A stretch of DNA of 64,000 nt. It comes from Plumapathes pennacea (taxonomy: Eukaryota > Cnidaria > Anthozoa > Antipatharia > Myriopathidae). The notes beneath the pieces are model-generated. The model had not been told where the DNA came from. It did not search any database and saw only the letters and a list, made by a program, of their open reading frames with translations. Below, in pieces: positions 1 to 10,910 of this stretch. The translations under genes and the position numbers were made by a program. How positions within the stretch are numbered: the first letter of the stretch is position 1; every line of letters starts with the position of its first letter. The stretch spans positions 16,022,683 through 16,086,682 of the forward strand of contig OZ038468.1 of NCBI GenBank assembly GCA_964036295.1, in the 5' to 3' direction.

Positions 1-491
1 GTATTTAATTAAAAAAAAGTCCTTTACGATTAACGCATGCTCCGCTTTTCTCCTCAGAATATAATCACTGCAATTTACACGTGCAGTATCAAGATTGGCT
101 GATGCGCATCATCCTCGGAGACCCAGGGACGGATAGTGGGGTGAGGGCAAAAGTCGGCGGAGGGGGAGGGAGAAAGGGGGAGTTCTTTTCCTCCTACCCT
201 TTTCCTCCCCCCGCCCGACAATCCATCCCTTGGTCTCGAAGGATCGATGCGCACAGGAGTGAAGATATGGGAAGAAGGGAGGAAGGCAAAGGGGGGCGGG
301 GGGCGGGGGGCGATGGCTCTTAACTTGAATTTACAGCTGGAATAAAGATGCAGACTTACTGTATTTTAGGAGGGGGAGGGCTAAATGCGAAAGGGAGATG
401 AGGGGCGGTGGCTCTTAACTTGAACTTACAGCTGGAATAGAGAAGCAAACTTAGGGCTAAGATATAATGTACAGTAAAACAGTGTTCTTAC
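1..491. other. Laminin alpha intron, G-rich with a duplicated 44-bp segment
   Basis: No exon was found here. The segment lies downstream of the last visible laminin exon, whose donor is at 490-491. It is rich in GGGGGCGGGG-type runs. A stretch starting GGCTCTTAACTTGAA occurs at about 313-357 and again at about 410-453, apparently a local tandem duplication. Confidence 0.5.
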
Positions 492-3400
492 CCGAACATC
501 CCGACACGGTGAAGTTGTAGAACTCTGCTTGGCAGCAATCACACTGCCGTCCCGTCACACCGGGTTTACAGTAGCACTGTCCGCCAGCCTTCTGACACGT
601 TAAGTTCACTGAACCAACTGGATCACAGTCACAGGCTAAAAAATCAAGACGAGAGAATTTTCAGCAAGGAATCACTTTGTTTGACTACATCCGTATGTAC
701 TGTATCCTACATGTCTGAATCTCAAACTTTTCGAACTAACAACCTGACGTTACGTGCGTGTCTATGCGTGCGCGTGTACCGTGAACTCCCTCAAAGACGG
801 ACACCATCGGGACCATCTCCAACTGTCCGTTCTAGAGAAGTGTCCATCAGAGTAAATGACTGAATAAACGGCAGGGATCGTTCTTATCAGGTGTCCGTCT
901 TAGAGGGGTGTCCGTTAAGAGGTAGTTGACTGTATTCAGAAGGCTTTGTTCCTCAAGGTCTTCATGGTCACTACTACATTCAGATCGACAAACAAAAACG
1001 CAAGAAACCGGAGAGAAAAGCGAATCTCGTAACGTCCTAGGGGCCAATATTACTAACAAAGAAAAACAAAGCAACTGTACTGTACCCAGTGCTCGTCCAA
1101 GATATCCTACAGTAATCGAGAACACGTGAGCCAGGCACATCTCGGAGTTATTTTTCATGTCATTCTCAATTATACTGCAGTTAGCCAAGAAGTCCGCCAT
1201 AGTTGCATTCCCCAGGAGGGTGGGGTGATAGAACTCTCTTGGTAAGGCCACGACTCTCTGTGGCTTGAAATGAGAGGCGCTAGGAAAAGTCAAGTTGACT
1301 GTCACTTTCCCTGACAGTGGGATTTCACCAAATGCTGTCAGGTTTCGGCTGCATGCGGGGGAACAGCTGTCAAGCGTGAACTGTTGCTCAGTGTTGGCAC
1401 CTGCTGAAGTCACAGTCACTGTAACTGAGACTGTGGATTTGGATGAATAGGTAAGGAGAAGGATGAACAGGCCGGACGTGTTCACGCCTTGTGTCACATT
1501 AAACTTCGTTACCCAGCTGGTATTGTTCTGCAAGGAGAGAAAGTGAATACAGTGAACATTCTCTAAGGCTGTCTGGCACAAAAACGAAATGTTTCTTGCT
1601 TGCCCCATACTTTTTAGCCCTGAAGTTGTACAGTATCTCCCTGTCTGTCTAACTATCCGTCTATATACACTACGGTACATTGTGACTCGCTTTCAGTCTG
1701 TCAACATTCTGTCTGTAGTGGTCTTGTGTTCCATACCTCTCCGTGTTTCGTTATTCCTTCAGACCCACTCATGAAGTGTAAACTTGGGTAATAAAACTTG
1801 TCTTCAGGTCTGCAGGTGGGGGAGAGGAAAAAAAACTCGTTAGAATGCTACAGGTCAACCATACAGAGACATGGCACTGTTTAGCGCTTACTGTAAACTG
1901 GCATAGGCCCAGAGAATTCGGTAGGCCGGCATATGCCGGTATTTTACCGATAAAAATCATACTGCACCGGAAAAAAATGAGGCTGCCGGTATTCCGTACT
2001 GGAAAATATGAAGTAAAACATTTTTTTCGTCCGGATGGACGAGTCTAGCGGAATCTCTGTAGGCTTATGCAAAGTATCCCAAAAAATGCAAAAGATAATG
2101 AAAAATGCATACAGCAAACATCTTGAACGAAACCAGTCTAGCATATGTACGTTCTCGAGATTGTTCGCCAGTAACATTGGGTGTAATGTCTTGAACTTGT
2201 GAAAACTGATCAAGGTAGAACAATGATTTAAAATCACATAAGTTAAAGGGTGTTGGATGTCTGCATACTAAAGAACATTGAATTTTTAGCTGCTCTTCAT
2301 ACATACAATTCTGTACATACAGTACATATCAGAATAATTACCTCTTGCACCGACGGGACGTCACATTGGGATGGCATGTGCACTGACCACTCGTTTTGTT
2401 GCAAATAGGATCTTCTGAACCTCCAACATCACAATCGCAAGCTGAAATAAATAACCAAGAAAGAATATTGAAACTAAATTACAACTCTTCAAAAGAGACA
2501 TCCATGCATAGTTCAACTCTTTCACTCCCAAGCTCAAAATGTAGATTCTCCCAACCTTTCATGAGAATTGATGGTTTAATCAGCTATCATCTGAGCAAGG
2601 TATTAAAAGCCAAGTTCACCTTCTGTATGAATATAAATTTGTGCTACCAACTGAAGGAGAAAATTAAACTTGATCACTCTTGGGAGTGAAAGGGTTAATT
2701 GACTGATATAGAAAAAATTGATATTTTAAAAAACTTTCACCTGAGCACACTACATAGTTATGATATAATAAATCCCTGGTCAGAGACTGAAGGAGAATAT
2801 TGAAGATGATCGCTCTCAGATTTAAAAGGATTAAATGCCCACCTTTACAGCCATCTTTGTCTGAATCTTGTAGGTCATAGAAGGTATCGACACATGTCGT
2901 ACATAACAAGCCTTCCACATACTTCTTGCAAGGACACTGACCAAAAGCATCCGGAGTGCAGACGTTTGATGCATTCACTGTGCCATTTGTATTGCAAGTA
3001 CACTCTGTGTAGAAAGAACAAGTTAACAACTTAAGACTGATGACAAAGACAAAACTATCCTACTGGTACATAACAAGCTGGGAACTTATACAGTGCTCGA
3101 CATTAAGGTTTTAGGTTGGTTGCCCTTCAGACTGTAGATTGACTTCAAGCAATAGAAAGTTTCATAATTTCTAGTTGCCCGGCCCAGAATTTACCTGCCC
3201 GACCAAAAGTTTTGGTTGCCCCGGGCAAGCGGGCAACCGTTAATGTCGAGCGCTGTTATACCATAAAATCTCTGCAACTTTTGCTAATTGGCTGACAGAT
3301 CGAGACTTTCAGTCGATGAGACTACAGTCAATGTAACTGTTTTAGGAAATGTTTCCAATGAAACCCTACATAAAACACAATTTATGTGGTAATACTGTAC

Positions 3401-6400
3401 ATTAATTACATCATTAATTTTCAGGTAATCATGAAAGATCCTGTACACTGATATTTTTTTAAATCATAATGAAGTGAGCTGTTGTACCTTGACAGCCTCC
3501 AGGGTTTTCTGAAGATAAGTTGAAGAAACCTGGTTTACACAGGTCACACCTTCGCCCGTTACTGTTGTTCTTGCAGATACAGTCCCCTGGACCCTGTTTG
3601 AAGAGAAACGTACAGGTAGGCAACCACAAGGTCAGATTAAATAACAGTCTGGCTAAAGAATGATAATAAAAATGGCCAAGGCAGTTAAAGTGCTAAAAAT
3701 CCATTGTTTAATCTCAGTTTTTCATTGGTTTATACAGTCGAAGCTCTCTGAGCGGACACTCTTGTAAGTGGACAGCTCTACTTATGGACGCCTCTACGAA
3801 ACCCTATTTAGACTCTAGTGGACAGTTCCAGTTAGGGACACCTTTTCTGCTTCCCAAGGGTCCGCTTACGAGAGCTTCAACTGTACCATAAAATCTCACA
3901 AAACCCCCTGATCATAAGCAATGTTCCCCAACATTAATTAATTTATCATTGTGAACTTAACATACTTTGTATTGATCACAATCAGTGGATTCTGAGACTT
4001 CCATGGCCACTGCCCCACTGTCTATAAATCCCTGTGCCTCTACTGAATGAGTCTCTTACAATACTGTATAAATGGTCACTAGGCCATGTGTGCTGCTAAA
4101 AACCCTGTACTATGGTACATACCATATCTGGGCGTGGAGCTTTGGTGTCCTCATCTCGAATACAATCCAAGTACAGGACTCCAGGGAGGGTTATGTTCTT
4201 AGTGCCAGCAATGCTACAGTTACACTCTACAAATGAAGCCAAACCGTACACCTCAACTACTGATTGACTAATTTTTCCTTGTCAACACAGACAATCAAGA
4301 AATACAGTTGAACCTGTATTAAGTAGACACCCTTGGGGAATTGTGAAGTGTCCGCTTAAAACAGGGTGTCCTTATAAAGGTAGAGTTTGCAGTATCTCAG
4401 TGGGGAGTAGATTTTGGGGACTCAGACAACTGTCCACTTAATAAAAGTTGTCCGCTTAATATAGGGCTGCTTAAATCAGGTTTGACTATACTAAAAAGTG
4501 AGTCAGACTTCTCCTTGATACACAGTCAGTCGGTTAATATTGTACAGTTCAGTTCAGTGTGGAGAAAATGGTTGCTGGCCAAACTAGCAATCTCTCCCCA
4601 CTACTCCTATTTACTTAATTTTTTTTTTTTTTTTCAGGGCAGATTACGTTATATTCATGGCTACTTAAACTTACCATGACAAGCATCCTTGTCCTCCTGA
4701 CTTTTGCCCTTCGGGTGGAAGAAGAAAGTCTCACATTTTTCACAATTAATCCCCTGGGTGTTGTCCTGCAGAACAGAAATAGAATCACGACTATGACAAA
4801 AATCAAACTCTTGCATCCTCAACCACTCTTCCATATTCGTACGTCATGATGCATATCATGACACGTCATCAGGTAATAATAAGACTTGCTTTCCAGTCAG
4901 AGTCAGTCTCAACATTAATACCTAACATTAGCCTGTCAAAGGTGAGGTACCTACCTTGCAGTCCTGACAAACTCCACCACCAACATAGCTTCCATTCATG
5001 TCCATGCTCATGTTGAGCTTTGCAACAGTTTCATTGTAAATGCATACTGAACTGTGACTATGACAGTTGCATGCTATCAAGGAAAAAATAAACAGCAAAC
5101 ACCCAGTCAGCACATATCTATGCCAAGGTGCCAAAAATTAAAATAAAAATAGTGGCGTGCATACTAAGTATAACTTACGCTGGCATGCAGTATCTGGATC
5201 AGCTACGAGAGGGCCCCTCTGGCCTTGTTTCCAAGGAAACTGATTATATGCAGGACAGCACATCTCACAATTAAAGCCACAAGCTCCATCCTGACAAGTG
5301 CACTCATTATCTTTTATTGTTTCGTTGTATTTACATTTTAATCCATCTCCCTGACCATTGCAGTCACAGTAAGCACTGACTTCTACTTCCCGTACGGCAT
5401 AATGATGCTGCAGAAAGATGTGGAGGAAACCATTTTTAGCATACCATCAGCTACTCACTTTTATTATATCTACGGGTGTCTTACTGGGAAATATACTGTG
5501 TATAAAGTCCATACTAAACAACATCCAGGACCCAAGTGGCATATTTTCCATATCCTCACTAGTGAGGATATCGATGGCATTATTTCTCACTTTTACATGG
5601 TACGTTGTTTGTGAATTTTCTTGTAAAACACTTGTCTAAATATAATAAAAAGAAAATTACACTGCTGCCATCAGTTCTGTGAATTAGACATGCTGTTCAC
5701 CCAGCAGTCAATCTAGCTGTGTGACATTAGACTGGAATTCCAGAGGAGAGAGTGTGATGAAGCATGTTATTGATATGCCCTACCCCCTTCCTATACTATA
5801 AATTTTGTATTCAGTGCCTTTGCCTTTAAATAGTTATTCTTCCACTGACATAATATTCAGAGTGGATTCCCTTTCAATTGACATACTTTCCATGACATAC
5901 TGTACTATAAAATATACTCATGATTTCTTGGTGTGTCCAATTTGGGGTTTACATGATCACATAAAGAAACTGTCATTAGCAAAAACTTACCCATTTGACA
6001 GCTAGCAGGTCAAAGATGCGTTCAAGAGTATAAAACTCTATACGGACATTTGTGACATTTATGAAGTCCTACAAACACAAAAAAGAAGAATTTTCAGTTA
6101 AATTGCCTAACTATATCCCCTGCTTGCCAGGGCCTGATTCACTGTTCTCAGGCATGTATTCATGTTGTCTTATGTGTTATTCAGTGCTTGACATTAAGGT
6201 TTTAGGTTGGTTGCCCTTCAGACGGTAGATTGACTTCAAGCAATAGAAAGTTTCATAATTTCTAGTTGCCCGGCCCAGAATTTACCTGCCCCACCAAAAG
6301 TTTTGGTTGCCCTGGGCAAGCGGGCAACCGTTAATGTCGAGCACTGCATATTGTAATTTAGAAATAGAAACCAAGAACATACGAACCAGAAATTGCTGTG

Positions 6401-8559
6401 ATGGATTATTAATGCTTGATCCTCTGAAAGCAGCATCGAAACTCAAAGCCACCTGAAAAGGAGACCAGGAAAATATTATCAAACCATCTAAAATGCATAA
6501 AAATGTTTTACACTAATGTATTATAAAATGTAGACTGGTCCAACTATACACAATGAATTAACTAATAACTTACAATATCATTAAATTTTATTGTGTGATT
6601 GTGTTATGCTAATAGAGATTTTTGGCAGGATGTGAGAAGTAATTAGGATGTGATAAAATTATCTTAACACAGTATGCAATAAAGTATGGATTGGGGTCTA
6701 TAGGATATGCCACCACAAGTCTGTTGTCATTGGAATGACTCTTTACATGATCCTATTTTAAGCTCAGTGCATTCGGAGGTAAAGTTGATCAGCATCTAAT
6801 TATGTATTTATTACATTAATTATTTACATCATGTAATAATTACATAATGTAATAATTATTATTACATTTTGATTTCTATCCAGAGCAACTTCTTCAGGAT
6901 ACTCAGTGCATAAGATATCATCAGCAGAATTGGGGGTGCTGTCTGCAGGCACACCAAAGTAGTCTTCACACTGTTGACCAACAGTGGGGTTGTTACCAGG
7001 TGTGACATAGTAATGCCATGGCTCATATGTCACGCCAAAATCACTTGACTTCCAGAATGACATTCTCTTGGGTCGGTAATACTCTCCAAACTTGATCACA
7101 ATTTCATCAACAAAGTAGAACTGAGGATATAAAAATAAAGATCAATCAGACACGAATCAGCGTGAAATGGACTATTATAATAGCACAGGTTCCTGAACAC
7201 AGACATGAACTGCATGCAACATAGCTATGCAACTTTATAATACTATTATCAGTCATGCACTATTTCATCCCGGGTGTTACATGGGGACACGGCAAACTTG
7301 TAAATTCCATCATTAAATAATTACTATTGACGCTTTACAGAATGAGGCGATGATAAACATAATGAGGACGCATTGTTTATGAAACAGTGGCCAGGTATTC
7401 TCTACATTAGCCGGAGCTACACAAGTGTGGTACTATAGCAAACTGACAGGCCGCGACTGTCCTTTAAATTTCCTTGCGACGAGTACCACGTTAATGTACG
7501 CGCCCAAGATGACGTTATAAAATTAATACAACATCTCTATATCTTTGTAGAAAACCGCTACGTCTTTGTATAAAGTCCGGGCCAACAGCTTTTATTCACA
7601 TCTCATGTGGTGGATCAACGCCTATGCATGACTGGGTGCTTTGCAGACATGAGTTCCGTCACGATTGTTGTACGTCAATGTGGATAAATAGCGAACAAAA
7701 AAGAAACACAGCAGGGCGAACCTTTTGTGTTACTTTATGATGCATCTTACGTTCGGAGAATGACTAGACGAAACCCGAGCCGCAAAAACTCATCCATGGC
7801 GACAGCAAACAAAGATAAAAAAAATTTATAAAATACTGTAAATAAAATAGAATAAAAAATATTAACAGTCGCCGGTTTATAAATGCGACATATACGATTT
7901 CTTATCAGAATCTCTTTGGAAGCATTGAATTATATTATTTCACGTAACAAGTCACAAGGTTTCCCTGGAGAAGTCGTCGACAACCCAGGAATGGCTCCAG
8001 GAAGTCATCGAAATTCAAAAATTACGTTCACTTCAAATAAAAGCTGTAGCCCGGGTAACATATATTTACGAATACGTGCAATTGGCAAAGTATAAATATG
8101 CAGTGGAGTCACCATCAAACTTTGATGAAGGAGATAAATTATACTTGACTTCCTAACGTTCGCCCGCAAAGCTGAAAAAAGCTGCCGCTTTAATAATATA
8201 TCTGTCGAAACCATGCCCCAGCACTATAGTCTGCACTTTAATACCTTGCGGTTTGGTCCTTCAAGGTCAATGGTGATATTGGCTCTATTCAAAGCTGCTG
8301 TTGACTGCCACCAAGTAGAATATTTGCCGTCCACAAGGTTCGAGGCGTTGTGCGACTTTTCTGGGTTCGATTGATCGCAGACCGAAGGACGACGTTGTCT
8401 TGGCGTTCTATCCCTCATGGAAACCAAATAATAGCTCTCTTTCAGTTCACCACAAGTTACTTCTCCTTCAGCATTTTTCTTGAAAGCTGCATTCGCGGCG
8501 AAAGCCGACGGCAGCAGGTAAAGGAGCAAAGAAATCCAAAGCAAGAAGCGCACCGCCAT
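492..8559 (-). CDS. Laminin subunit alpha, N-terminal part (alpha-3/5 type), 3' end outside window
   Basis: Secreted basement-membrane chain. Fourteen coding exons with matching phases: 8245-8559, 6866-7120, 6387-6452, 5991-6068, 5179-5407, 4955-5073, 4675-4765, 4123-4226, 3488-3593, 2843-3004, 2342-2441, 2113-2260, 1086-1527 and 492-635. They give 786 residues before the window edge. Residues 1-21 are a signal peptide ([14 protein letters not shown]). The laminin N-terminal domain fills roughly residues 22-250 ([18 protein letters not shown], then PRPKRM-like [16 protein letters not shown]). Laminin EGF repeats follow from about C252; the first has the alpha-type pattern [17 protein letters not shown] and the second has [10 protein letters not shown]. 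Residues 543-738 are cysteine-poor and resemble the domain that interrupts the EGF repeats in laminin alpha-5/alpha-3B chains; another EGF repeat (ACDCDPVGS) follows. The choice of alpha-3/5 over alpha-1/2 rests on that domain order and on family memory. The start is the first ATG before the signal peptide. The 3' part of the gene is to the left of the window. Confidence 0.9.
779..932. mobile_element. MITE with Tc1/mariner-like ends (CAGT...ACTG family), degraded copy
   Basis: The right end reads GGTAGTTGACTG followed by TA, and the left part (GTGAACTCCCTCAAAGACGG) is an approximate inverted match. The interior alternates GACGGACACC-type words. Better copies of the same style lie at 3735-3883 and 4304-4487. 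It sits in laminin intron 13, beyond the exon at 1086-1527. Confidence 0.45.
2555..2698. repeat. Dispersed repeat ending GGGAGTGAAAGGGTTAA
   Basis: This stretch in a laminin intron (TCAGCTATCATCTGAGCAAGG ... TTGGGAGTGAAAGGGTTAA) recurs at about 40925-41046 in nearly the same order, and shorter pieces occur near 47580-47680. No ORF or clear terminal repeats were seen, so the class is unknown. Confidence 0.55.
3091..3255. mobile_element. 165-bp MITE, copy 1 (CAGTGCTCGACATTAA ends)
   Basis: Ends are near-perfect inverted repeats: CAGTGCTCGACATTAA on the left and TTAATGTCGAGCGCTG on the right. TTATA flanks both sides (3086-3090 and 3256-3260), a plausible 5-bp target duplication. The interior has a second palindromic pair, GGGCAACC and GGTTGCCC. 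It lies in the intron between laminin exons 9 and 10. A second copy of exactly the same length is at 6182-6346. Confidence 0.8.
3735..3883. mobile_element. Tc1/mariner-like MITE with TA flanks
   Basis: Left end CAGTCGAAGCTCTC and right end GAGAGCTTCAACTG are inverted repeats, flanked by TA on each side. The interior carries GTGGACAG and CGGACACTC words shared with related copies at 779, 4304, 33312 and 46737. No transposase ORF is present, so it is non-autonomous. Confidence 0.7.
4304..4487. mobile_element. Tc1/mariner-like MITE, second type
   Basis: The left end CAGTTGAACCTGTATTAAG is an inverted match to the right end CTTAAATCAGGTTTGACTA, with TA flanks. The interior has GTGTCCGCTTAA and GTCCACTTAATA words. 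It lies in the intron between laminin exons 7 and 8 and has no coding capacity. Confidence 0.65.
5460..5664. mobile_element. Partial copy of the ~340-bp palindromic MITE family
   Basis: Shares TATTATAT...GGGTGT, CATCCAGGAC and CCTCACTAGTGAGGATATCG with fuller copies at 11816, 42708 and 61870. The hairpin half (ATTTTATTTTCTTG...) is missing, so the copy is truncated. It lies in laminin intron 4, just beyond the acceptor of the exon starting at 5407. Confidence 0.7.
6182..6346. mobile_element. 165-bp MITE, copy 2
   Basis: Same length and nearly the same sequence as 3091-3255. Ends are CAGTGCTTGACATTAA and TTAATGTCGAGCACTG. The flanks (TTATT and CATAT) do not form a clean target duplication. 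It lies 40 bp downstream of the donor of the laminin exon at 6387-6452. Confidence 0.8.
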
Positions 8560-10910
8560 TTCAACGGCTTGTTTCCGTCACTGGAATGCAGATGGCAACG
8601 CATTGTCCGCTGCCAAGGAAATAAAATTTGAACTTTGATTGACATATGCTAATCAGGTTACCATATATTGTTTTCTAAAAAATAACACAGCTGTAACGTA
8701 ATGGGCCTGAAATGTCAGCCGTTCTCAGTGACTCAGTCCCGTTTGTCACAGTCTGACTTTAATATGGCACAGCACGCTTTTCGATCTCGTCCCTTAACCA
8801 ACAGAATTAACAGAGCAAAGGAATTTCTCTGTTGGCCATGACGTCATTGGACGTCGAGAAGAGATTGGGGCAAAGGCTCACACTATTGACCCGCCAGAAC
8901 TGATAAAAGATACACATTGAGTTAAAATGTGAGCGAAAGCAACTAATAAACACTGGAAGTCATTGCATGATTTACACCCACCACGATTTAGAGTAGATCA
9001 GATGCACTTTTTGAAAATATAGATCAGTAGTCCGCAATTCGTTGTTTTATATATGTTTGCGATCCTTTTGGTTCTAAAGCCAGGATCAGAGAGTTGCGTG
9101 CTTTTGCGTAACAAGAAGTGGTAGCACGTTTCACAGAGAAGAGTGAGTACACCAATCATCATCTCCTGAATAAGAACCAGAAGGTCTTACCGAGTAACCG
9201 AAAACCACGCAAGACGCAAATTCGGACGTAAGTTTGTTTATTATAATTATGGGACGTTCGTTTCTAGTCGATCTTTGATCACTCTGAAAACGCAGAAACG
9301 TGCTAATCAACAAAGTCAAGTCAGTCAATGGAGTCTGGTCTCAAGTTACTTGCTTTCATAGGGCCGCTTCTGCTGTTTTCAGACGCAACGTAATACGCAT
9401 GCGTACTGAGAATATTTTTGTATATTCTTCAATTTCCATGCCCGAGTCACCCCAAGGACACACATGAATGCAAGAGAAGATCTAAGGGTTTTTATTCACT
9501 TTCCTGGTAGAAAATGTGCAACAATGTCTGCATAATCACTGAAACATTTCTTGGGTCTTGATTTACTTATCATAAGATGGGGGGCGGTTGAGCACTCTGC
9601 GACAGTGAAGGCTTAATATATATTATATTGATTATTCATTGAATGCAAACAGCAAAGAGAACCTTGTAGTGATGTCTATTGATGACTATGTAATAGAATG
9701 CTACAAAATGCACATGTTGTAAAAGCTAATTCAACAGCAACTCCTCAGACTTGACAAAGAGCTGATGCTTGAAACATCAGCTTAAACTTCTTTGACAGCA
9801 TTCAGCTTTCCAACAGCCTTTTGGTTTATCATGCTCTATTTCTACGCCAACCCATCTAAAACTGGTTCTCACTGGTTCTCACAAGTAGTAGCATTCCATT
9901 GTACAGTTTCAGGCAAAATGAATACTTTCTGCAAGAGGGATAGCAGCTGGTCTGTGAGCCAAACCACACATTTCAAACCACATGAGCCAAACCACACATT
10001 TCAAACCTAAAATACCAGGCCAATAAAATATTTTCCCCAAGTTTTAGTTAACCAAGCTTGCGTCGCAGGCTACAGTAAACCATGCACTGTGAAAATGCAT
10101 GATTTGCTAATACTATAAGAAACAGATTTGAAGGGTTAACACTCAAAATGTCAGCTTAGAATCTTTCTTATGCAGTTAAGCTGATCCAAGAAAAACAAAG
10201 AGAATGTTAATTATTAACACTCAACCCTTTTTTATTGTGGAGTACCTTCTCTTCAAGAATAGCTAAATTTTACTTCATCTCAATAATTTTAATTATCTAA
10301 AATTCTTCTGATAATGCCCCAAAAAGGTCCATGTATAAATAAAGTAATAGACCTTCCTAAACTGGCCTGAATGTCAACTCTAATGCACATTAGACAGCAA
10401 ACAAAATGTTGCCCCAAGGTAACAAACCTATTCAAATGGCAAAGTTATATTCATTGGGCACACCATAAGAATAAGTTATCTGAAAATGTCACATTCTTTT
10501 GTGGTGAAAAGTATTGATTCTTGGGCCCAACTACAGTTGTAATATTGCAATTTAAGTGAACTTTAGAGCCGTTTTCGGATGACTGTCGAAAACCAAAACC
10601 AAAGTAATCACACAGGCCAATCACAGAGACTGAGAGAAAACAGTTCAGCCAATCAGAAGCCAAAGTAATTCACGTTTGGTCTTGCGTTTGGTTTTACTTT
10701 CCAATCAGCAATGCGAGTACACGCCGTCGCTTGCGTGAGAAGTGTTTGGTTTTGGTTTTGGTTTTGTTCCTGATTGGTTGAGAATGCTGCCAAACTTGTG
10801 TGGACCAATCCAAAAGCGTAGCAAACGCAAAACCAAAGCAATCACACGATTACTTTCGACAGTCATCCGAAAACAGCTCTATTGCAATTTAAGTGAACTT
10901 TACTGTTGTG
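8560..10910. other. Intergenic region between laminin 5' end and PRRC1 3' end
   Basis: No exon with coding support was found on either strand. Transcription of laminin alpha should start somewhere just above 8560, but I see no convincing TATA box or initiator. The CCAAT-rich MITE at 10566-10880 occupies the PRRC1 end. Short ORFs here have no recognisable similarity and no splice context. Confidence 0.5.
10566..10880. mobile_element. CCAAT-rich inverted-repeat element, best copy, in the PRRC1 3' region
   Basis: Ends are inverted: GAGCCGTTTTCGGATGACTG on the left and CAGTCATCCGAAAACAGCTC on the right. The interior holds several CCAATCA or TGATTGG words and alternating GGTTTTGG blocks. A 22-bp direct repeat (ATTGCAATTTAAG...ACTTTA) flanks it at 10544-10565 and 10881-10902. 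It follows the PRRC1 stop codon and so probably lies in the 3' UTR. Related copies are near 24006, 25016, 28945, 43094 and 50685. Confidence 0.75.
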
